Positions 57,384-64,000 of a DNA stretch of 64,000 nt are shown one piece after another; the stretch's first letter is position 1, and the number at the start of each line of letters is the position of its first letter. The notes beneath the pieces were generated by a model. It saw nothing but the letters and a program-made list of their open reading frames with translations, was not told the origin of the DNA and did no database searches. The position numbers and the translations under genes were made by a program. Source of the DNA: Gnetum montanum (taxonomy: Eukaryota; Streptophyta; Gnetopsida; Gnetales; Gnetaceae); contig MNCI01007580.1 of assembly GCA_015680685.1 (NCBI GenBank), positions 959,540 to 1,023,539 on the forward strand, written 5' to 3'.

Positions 57384-59897
57384 ATGTCTTCTTCTTCTCA
57401 TAAAAGCACTTTACCACCTAGGGACCACACAAGAGACAGTCGGCGGTATAACACACATAACCAAAACCCACCAGTTCCTCAACAATTCCGTGTGGTATAT
57501 ACTCACCATGATGAGTATATACTTGACTTTACCTTTGTCTTCTAGCAAGATGAGAAACTATGATGGAGAGACTTGGAGGGTAACATAGTGTTACCTCTGG
57601 ATAGAGCCATCCCCAACATGCTCCTTCGTGCCCTTGCACGAATAGGCATGTCGCAATTATATGCTGAGTACGTTGCATGCAATTACAATGCAAGGGAGTA
57701 CCATCCCACAGAAGCGCAACGTCAACAGGACTCGCAGCAGGAGAGTTACCATACATGGTTGAAGGGCAAAGGACCCCATAACAGTTCACCCATCATAAGC
57801 GAAATCAAGGGTAGTGAACCAATTTGAATAGGTTCTCCATAAAATGATGTTCCCCCTCCTAATGATGGTGAGGAGGTGGGGTATCAGAATCTACACTCCA
57901 CGATTCACAACCCTTGTTCTAATTCCTATGAACACCAAGTGTTCAATAAGGGAACACAAACACATGACAAGGATGGGCAATCTAATCGTCATCACGATCG
58001 AGGCCATAACAACTGAAGAGAAGGTAAGAAAAATCATCATGACGATGGTTCCCTTTCTTCTTTACCTTCATCACATCATTCATCCTCTCCTTCCACATCA
58101 GGATGTAGTCACAAAGAGCCCAACCGTGAGGATAAGGGTAAGCAAAATGAGAGATCTCGATGAGAGAGTCGAGAGCGAGGATGAGGGCATTCGAGAGAAT
58201 CAAGGCATAGAAGGAAAAGTAGGGAACCATGTAGACATCACAGATACCATGAAAGAAATGACAATGAAGAACCCCAACTAGAAACCTGAAGTATGTTAGA
58301 CATTACAGAGGCTGTTAGAATACCTACAAGGCACCAGAAAGATAGCCAGATCAAGAGACTAGACATGAATAATATCACATGGTTTGAGGGGGGATACAAT
58401 GCTGATATGCAAAACCACTTACAGGCATTCCACAATGCCTATGCCTTGCAGAATATTGAAAATGAGTGGCAGAAGTTAAAGTTGTTCCCAAGGACACTCA
58501 TAAAAGAAGCAGAAAGTTGGTACCGGTCCTTAGAACCAAAATCCATTAGATGGTGGAGTACGATGTTGAAATTGTTTAATGATAAATATGAAACGTACTC
58601 CAGAGTGTCCAACTTGTGTAAGAAAATCCAAGGATGGAAGCAGGGCAATCACGAACCCTTGGATGCTACCATGGGCCAATATTATGTACTGTTACATCGT
58701 TGCCTAGGCCATGGTTATGCACAACAGGATCAACTTTGCCATCTCGTAGATGGGCTAAGACAAGAAACTAGGAGAACCCTTGGAACATATGCCCAAGGGA
58801 GATTATCTGAGCTTAGGTTCCATGAAGTTCATAGACTATTGGGGCAAGTAGCTAAGGAAGAAGGAGAGCTACAAAAAAGAGAAAGTGCAGAACAGTATAA
58901 CCATGATCCTTCCTTCTAAAAGAGGGGAGTGAGATTCTGCGAGGAGGAGGATGAGTCACCACTTGAAGAGTTGGTGAATAGAAAAACCTTACTGCTTCAA
59001 AATTTGAAAACCAAAGTCTCAGCTAAGGTAGATCAAATGTCGGACCCCTTAGACAATAGATTCGAAATCGTTTTAAAAATTGTAAAGGAGTCTAAGGAAC
59101 TAAGTAGTGACCATGATAAGAAAAAGAGGAGAGATCCAAACTATGAATGTAACAAGGGTAAGGGAAAAATGACTATCATCGATGAGGTTGTGGATTCCAA
59201 TACGGATGATGACGGTGGATGTGAAATATGCCTGTATGACCATACTAAAGGATATTGCCCAATAATATCACATCTGCAAGTGTCTGGGATGTATGCACTC
59301 AACCCAAGACTTAACAAATGGCAAGCACCCCAAAGGTTACCTTATCCCCAAGGTAACCCAAGGTAGTTCCACCAACCCTTAATGTACTATCCAAGTGGAA
59401 CTTTACCACAACCTATCGAGCAACACCAGCAGTGGCAATACCCATAGTCATGGGGGATGCCACCGCCTACGCAACAATATCCTTACTGGAAACTAGATCC
59501 ATATGGCTATTACATGTAGCAACTAGTTTCTCTAAGTGACTCTGTTAGTCACATGACCACACAACATCACTACTAAGTTTGAGAGTATTTTAAGACTCCT
59601 TCTCCTGGAAGAGACACTCCACATGCATACCATCCTCCGAGTCGATCCGCATCTCTTACGCCAATAGTTCCACCACCACCTACTCCAACAATGCAAGGGG
59701 AACTCCCCACTCAACCACAGCAATGTAATGCCATGAGAGCTGTAAACCTTCAACCCACTACTAGTTCTAACAACCGTACAAAGAGAAGACCTTTCTTTAG
59801 AACCAACAATCCAAACAAGCTCTCACAAACACAAGAGATTGAGTCTATGACCATTCCCCCATCAAGTAAGGCTTCAGAGCTCCCTTCAAACCAAAAA
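57384..59897 (+). pseudogene. gag: gag of element F
   Basis: The ATG at 57384 reads MSSSSHKSTLPPRDH. The N-terminal domain holds WRDLEGNIVLPLDRAIPNML. A His/Arg/Ser-rich basic part follows to 58290. The capsid domain is open from 58293 to 58916, with MNNITWFEGGYNADMQNHL, AESWYRSL and LRQETRRTLGTYAQGR. The knuckle GCEICLYDHTKGYC at about 59217-59258 is C-x2-C-x3-H-x4-C. A Pro/Gln-rich linker ends the region. Frame is kept throughout. Stops include 57543, 57561, 58017, 58161, 58917, 59364, 59445, 59517 and 59898, mostly one transition from a sense codon. Confidence 0.9.
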
Positions 59898-60700
59898 TAG
59901 AGCTCAACACACACAGTTATGTTAACACATACCGTCATAGACTGTATAAAGGTGGGCCACCTTCCTAGGAAATTATCTAACCCTGAAAGTCCGTTAATCT
60001 ACCTCCAAGTAGTTGGAAATGAACCATGTAAGGCTCTTCTTGACTCAGGTTCCAGAGTCAACTTAATATCACAAGAAATGTATAAAGCTTGGAACCTACC
60101 TCCACTAAAGGAGAGAAATATTCAATTAGAGTTGGCTGACCAGTCCATCAGTGTCCCCTTGGGACTTGTGGAGGACATTGTTACCATTGTGTGTGTTTGG
60201 TCATACCTAGCTGATTTCCTAGTGATAGAAGTTAACAATAATAAAGGGGACTTTCCAATTATAATGGGGAGGGCATAGCTAAGTACCATAAATGCATGCC
60301 TAGGAATCTATGATCTTTCTCTGGAGATATCTAAGGAAAACACTTATGGAAAGATCGAGAAGAAGAAAGTTCCATGCATCACATACAATGATACAAAGGG
60401 TGATGACATACAGGAATGTTCAACACTTCCTATATGCAACTGGTGTGCCCAAGAAACCAACATACAAAAGTGCCTATATGTAGCAACCACACAACAAAGA
60501 AACACCTAGTGGTTGATAGCTGATCTAGAGATCAACTTACCAACATGTATGGAACTAACTGGGGGAACAACTTGCAACCACAATGAAAGCATAGATAAAC
60601 TGGATTATGAGTGTTGCCAAGTTCCAACCCTTAATCTAAAAACATCAATTGGGAGAAGTTGGAAACTTCTAAAAAATTCAAATAAGTGCTCATTATTTTA
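59898..60700 (+). pseudogene. protease and pol-end segment of element F
   Basis: MLTHTVIDCIKVGHLPRKL leads into the retropepsin: LLDSGSRVNLISQEMYKAW with catalytic Asp at 60042-60044, then GLVEDIVTIVCVWSYLADF and FPIIMGRA. The active site is intact, but TAG at 60276 and 60507 break the frame. After NIQKCLYVATTQ the frame passes to NLKTSIGRSWKLLKNSN, the same short segment as in C. That segment then runs into the internal polypurine tract, with no RT, RNase H or integrase between. Confidence 0.9.
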
Positions 60701-60710
60701 GATCTCTCAC

Positions 60711-60735
60711 TTTCAATTCAGTCATGAGGGAGATG
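60711..60735 (+). promoter_or_regulatory. internal polypurine-like tract (PPT1) of element F
   Basis: CAATTCAGTCATGAGGGAGA encodes FSHEGD at the end of the reading frame. It shares core TCAGTCATG(A/G)GGG with the tract at the LTR. Confidence 0.65.
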
Positions 60736-62640
60736 GCCACCTATGCTAATCAATCAAGGCCCTTAGTTTCTTTTTTAGTTTTTGTTTTATACATATTTTT
60801 TGTTTTACACATTTTTATTTTACAAACTTTTTTAACTTTTCTTGTTTTGTTTTACAACATTGTATATACTTTTCATTTCTTTGTGTGTTTGATTACTTTG
60901 TTTGATTCGTCACTTAATAAGTGCTCCGAAGATGGTATGAACTGTAGTCAATTGATTGCTAATGTTTGGTTTTTACCTTTAATTTATGATGTTAATACTA
61001 AGGTATGGTTCTTTTGATATAGCAAGTAATGAGTCCACTTCATCCATACACCATAAAATTCTATAGTCTCTCTTGGCTTGGAACTGTACAGTTCTTTTCT
61101 AAATAATAAGAACTATCAACAAATTGGTGACTAGGTATTTCCCAAAATAAGGAAGGACTCAAGGATTGAAAAGGGTGTGACTTTAAGGGGATTTGATGCA
61201 TTTGTATTGGCCATTCTCTTGGGTGCTTAGGTGTTTTCTTCCTGAGTTTTCTTACCATTTCGACATTACCCAATTATCAGGGAGCTAAGTGAATAAAAAT
61301 AAAAATAAGAAGTCTTTGCATGGTGTGGTTCTCACACACAAAAAAAAACATTAAAAAAAAAGAATAAAAAAGAGAAAAGTGGAAATTCAAAGCACACCCC
61401 TTAGATGAAATAATCACTCGGGCTACAAGCACTGGTTATGAAACTAAAATAAACATGTTCCCTCTAACTAAGACCCTTCTCGCTTCCTACTTCTCATCTT
61501 TCATTTCGTTGAATGGTGGTGACTCTTTGGTGAAGGCATTCTTGTTACTTCAAGTGGATGGATGGGCCAAATGTATTGATGTGAAGTCACTAGATGTGGT
61601 TTGTTTGAGGCTGGATTTGGAATGAGATCTACTAAGTCACATTAACCATTAATACACAAGGGGATGTACATCACCTTGTTCTTGAGATTCCATTCCATTC
61701 TCTTCTTTCCATCCTTCTTTCTTCATTTATCACCTCATTGCCGGTTGTATCAGTAGTCTATATTTTGGTGGACGCATTGTTTTCTTTTTGGTAAACTCTT
61801 GTGGTTAAGAATTTAACTTTTGTTTCCAAATGACATTTCTAGAGTGTATGAACTTTTTGAATGTGGGATTGTTAGGGCATTAAGGGCATGAGCCTGTTTT
61901 AGGGAGGACCCACTAACATTCCTATTTGGTGCATCCGTTAATTTCTTTCCTTTAAACATTTTTGCAATCACCATTTATTTTGTTCATTTCCATCCTTGAA
62001 ATCCCTTTCATTGATGTTACAGTTGTTTCTTTTTCTCCATATTTCTTGTTCCTTTTTGTTTTCTCCATTCTCTCACTACTGGAGGTATGCTCTTAGTCAT
62101 GGGGGTCCTGGCCCAATTTTTACAATTTTCTCTAAACCCCTACACCTTGGGTGAGCACCAATATTATATCTTCATATTTGTATCAACCATTCCACAACTC
62201 AGTCAATGGACCTTACACTAAGGCAAGGTATCAACTGCATTGTGATTCATTTACCCTTGCTAATATACAACTGTGTTGTGTGTGCAGATGGCAATCATAC
62301 AATAACATATTAGATCTAGAGGAAACACTCGGAATGGATCGGTGCTGAAGTAGTTATGCAAGAAACAAGATTGATGGCGTGCTTATGGATGGACAACGAA
62401 AGGTGAAATCTTGGCATTGGCAGCAACAAACTTCTTTTTCTCTCTCTTTCTCTCTCAGCTGCCAAATAAGGCTAGATGCCAAATGTACATAGTGTTCACT
62501 CTTGTTGTCATGAACACTAGTTTTGTCATGTTTTGTAATGATGATCTGGTCACATGTCGTCACATTCACCATTAGTTCTATTCAAGTCAATAATCCCATA
62601 CCTTTCCAATATTTTGTAAGGAACTCGAGGATGAGTTTTT
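60736..62640 (+). other. 3' spacer of element F with second polypurine motif at 62093-62107
   Basis: No gene supported. T-rich TTTTACAC-type units at 60760-60855 are the unexpanded form of the minisatellite in C. TTAGTCATGGGGGTCC at 62093-62108 repeats the LTR-proximal tract almost exactly. The last 530 bases match those of C, and the final 150 match A. Confidence 0.72.
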
Positions 62641-62657
62641 ATTTAGTCATGGGGGTA
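62641..62657 (+). promoter_or_regulatory. polypurine tract (PPT3) of element F
   Basis: ATTTAGTCATGGGGGTA adjoins the TG of the 3' LTR. Confidence 0.9.
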
Positions 62658-63459
62658 TGATGGGATGTGACATTGCATGGGCCACAATATCGCATACACG
62701 ATATCGCGTTACGCGATATCACAGCCCGTCTCCAGTTCTATAAATAAGAGGTGGCTCTCCCTTGTTTCTCCATCTAGATCTAGACCTTAGCCAAACTCTT
62801 GCCATTTTACCATTCCAGAGTTAGAATAATTTCCATGTGCCTACAGTAAGAGTCCCAAAGTGAATGGATCTTTATTCAAGCAATTTTGTACCTAAGCACA
62901 TAATTATGTATGGTAATAAAGACGAACTTTTGGATAAACCTTGCAACATATGGACTAAGCTAAATAGGACTTTAATTATTGTTAAATGTTTAAATGCTTT
63001 CTTAAGGACTTAATCTCTCTCAACCCTCAACTTTCATAGTTAAGTGCATTCAGTACGACGACTTCGAGCACGTGCGTTACACTTGGTAATCCCAATAACG
63101 AATAGTGTTTGGTAATCCTAGTAGCGTTGCATTAGTTCAGGGTGTGAATGACAAGCGGGAATGGATACTGATGCTAGGATCATTAAAGATTAGTTAGCAA
63201 AGGTTAGTTACTTATTCTTTTCATCCTTTTCCCTCTTAGCATAGGCGATAAAAAGATAAAAGACATAAAAACCATGTACCTCAAGTTCACTTAACCATAC
63301 AACCATGACAAATACAAGTGAGCTTGGTAAGACAAAGCCTGATTAACCTTAAGTGTTCCATAAGGCGCGTAAGCACTTAGTCCTTGGAGTTTGACCAGAT
63401 CACTCATGAAAATGGTCGTATTCGTATGGTTGAGTGTATGGGTACCTCGCCACTCATCA
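62658..63459 (+). repeat. 3' LTR of element F (802 bp)
   Basis: Starts TGATGGGATGTG, ends CGCCACTCATCA, followed by TATGT (63460-63464). U3 has two GATATC palindromes and one AATATC version at 62687-62722, then TATAAATA at about 62740. It differs from the 5' LTR by several percent and by about 35 bases of the palindrome array. Confidence 0.95.
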
Positions 63460-63464
63460 TATGT

Positions 63465-63670
63465 TAAAGCTAATCAGATGTTTTTGCAATTTCCATGTTC
63501 ATGGAACATGCCAAATCCATCAAACATTGGTTCATTAGCATGGATGGTCCACACTAGAAGAATAGAAGAGGAAAAGTTGTAGTCACTCCTAGACAAATAC
63601 CAATTCAAGAAGCCTAACGACAAGGCAAAGAAACCTATGGAAGAGCCACCTCCACCCAAAACAACATAAG
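63465..63670 (+). pseudogene. ORF3 of element E, last part
   Basis: After the duplication the reading resumes with KANQMFLQFPCSWNMPN and IGSLAWMVHTRR. This aligns with VKELFLVMSYP and HIGDATWTV of element A near 9510-9590. It ends in a Pro/Lys-rich tail (KKPMEEPPPPK) and stops at about 63669. Confidence 0.75.
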
Positions 63671-63860
63671 GCTACACTCAACCTTACTAGATTTTATTTT
63701 GCATTCTTTTGTCAAAATTGTCATCTCATGTATTCATTTTTGTAAACTTCAATGTGGCACTAGAGTGTCATGTATATAGAAGTCAATGTCATATAAATCT
63801 ACCTCCCAATTTTGTAAGGAACTCCATCCTCATTTTGTTTTAACTCGAGAACAAGTTTTC

Positions 63861-63877
63861 AGTCAATTGTGGGCATA
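63861..63877 (+). promoter_or_regulatory. polypurine tract before the 3' LTR of element E
   Basis: AGTCAATTGTGGGCATA adjoins the LTR start. The preceding 190 bases are 3' untranslated DNA of E. Confidence 0.8.
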
Positions 63878-64000
63878 TGATAAATCAAAAATTTTTAAGT
63901 CAATGATATCATAATTGCGATATCATATCTACAATGTCATAGATAGATTATTGTATCTCACCACCATATGTTATCGTATAAACGATATCGCGAGGTGCAT
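63878..64000 (+). repeat. 3' LTR of element E, cut by the window end
   Basis: TGATAAATCAAAAATTTTTA matches the start of the LTR at 44684. Four GATATC motifs are visible in the first 120 bases, so the array is larger here than at the start of the 5' LTR. Confidence 0.9.

Larger units (their letters stand above)
56466..63459 (+). mobile_element. Element F: non-autonomous gag-pro Athila-like retrotransposon
   Basis: Complete element of 6994 bp with perfect TATGT duplication, two LTRs, primer site, gag, protease, three polypurine-like motifs and no RT, RNase H, integrase or ORF3. Gag and protease (57384-60700) stay in one frame with no frameshift that I can find, but hold about seventeen stop codons. 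It has the same plan and similar pol-end junction as element C, and is the only copy with an intact DSGS protease motif. Confidence 0.95.
44684..64000 (+). mobile_element. Element E: autonomous-type Athila-like retrotransposon, interrupted by element F
   Basis: Order: 5' LTR (44684-45547), primer site, gag, protease, RT, RNase H, integrase, internal polypurine tract, spacer, U3-like promoter, ORF3 (53954-56465, continuing at 63460), polypurine tract and 3' LTR (from 63878, cut by the window end). Without F the element would exceed 12 kb. Every enzyme has at least one active-site substitution, and many TAG stops are present. Confidence 0.9.

Noticed and set aside
1-64000. CRISPR arrays, rRNA, tRNA genes or bacterial operons
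   Set aside because: No regular spaced repeats, rRNA or cloverleaf-like sequences were seen, and all coding signal is from plant LTR retrotransposons.

Overview
This window looks like nuclear DNA from a repeat-rich land plant. I found no host protein gene, rRNA, tRNA or CRISPR array. Nearly everything recognisable is Ty3/gypsy LTR retrotransposon, in several copies at different stages of decay and nested in one another. The large AT-rich genome style and the Athila/Tat-like families would suit a gymnosperm or another large plant genome, but the sequence alone does not fix the species.

Layout, left to right. Element A (+, start to 10957) is an Athila-like element: gag tail, protease, RT, RNase H, integrase, a long 3' spacer, an extra third ORF and a 3' LTR. 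Element B (+, about 10958-18108) belongs to another lineage. One 5.5 kb gag-pol frame has no frameshift but about ten stop codons, and an archaeal-type RNase H lies between protease and RT. An extra ORF with its own TATA box precedes the 3' LTR. The stretch 18.4-21.8 kb is unassigned. The interval 21.8-41.7 kb is an old Tat-like element H (-) broken by three insertions of the Athila-like family, all on the - strand: C (21815-28935), D (29081-35816) and a solo LTR (37338-38228). The stretch 41.7-44.7 kb is unassigned AT-rich DNA. Element E (+, 44684 to beyond the window end) is a full-length but dead autonomous Athila-like element. Its third ORF is split by element F (56466-63459, perfect TATGT duplication).

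How the parts relate. A and E carry the complete enzyme set. C and F keep LTRs, a tRNA-Asp-type primer site, gag and protease, but lack RT, RNase H, integrase and ORF3 with a similar junction. They look like one non-autonomous gag-pro family that was moved by relatives such as A or E. D also lacks pol and has lost the protease core. All the Athila-like copies repeat a polypurine-like motif (core GTCATGGGGG) inside the element as well as at the 3' LTR. A and E have, ahead of ORF3, a segment resembling their own LTR U3 with a TATA box, followed by a possible 5'UTR intron. The LTR promoters carry clusters of palindromes (GCGATATCGC type, or ATCGATG type) just upstream of TATA. Stop codons in the decayed frames are mostly TAG, as expected from deamination of methylated cytosine.

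Coordinates of decayed domains are approximate, usually to a few tens of bases. LTR ends, PBS, polypurine tracts and duplications were read base by base.
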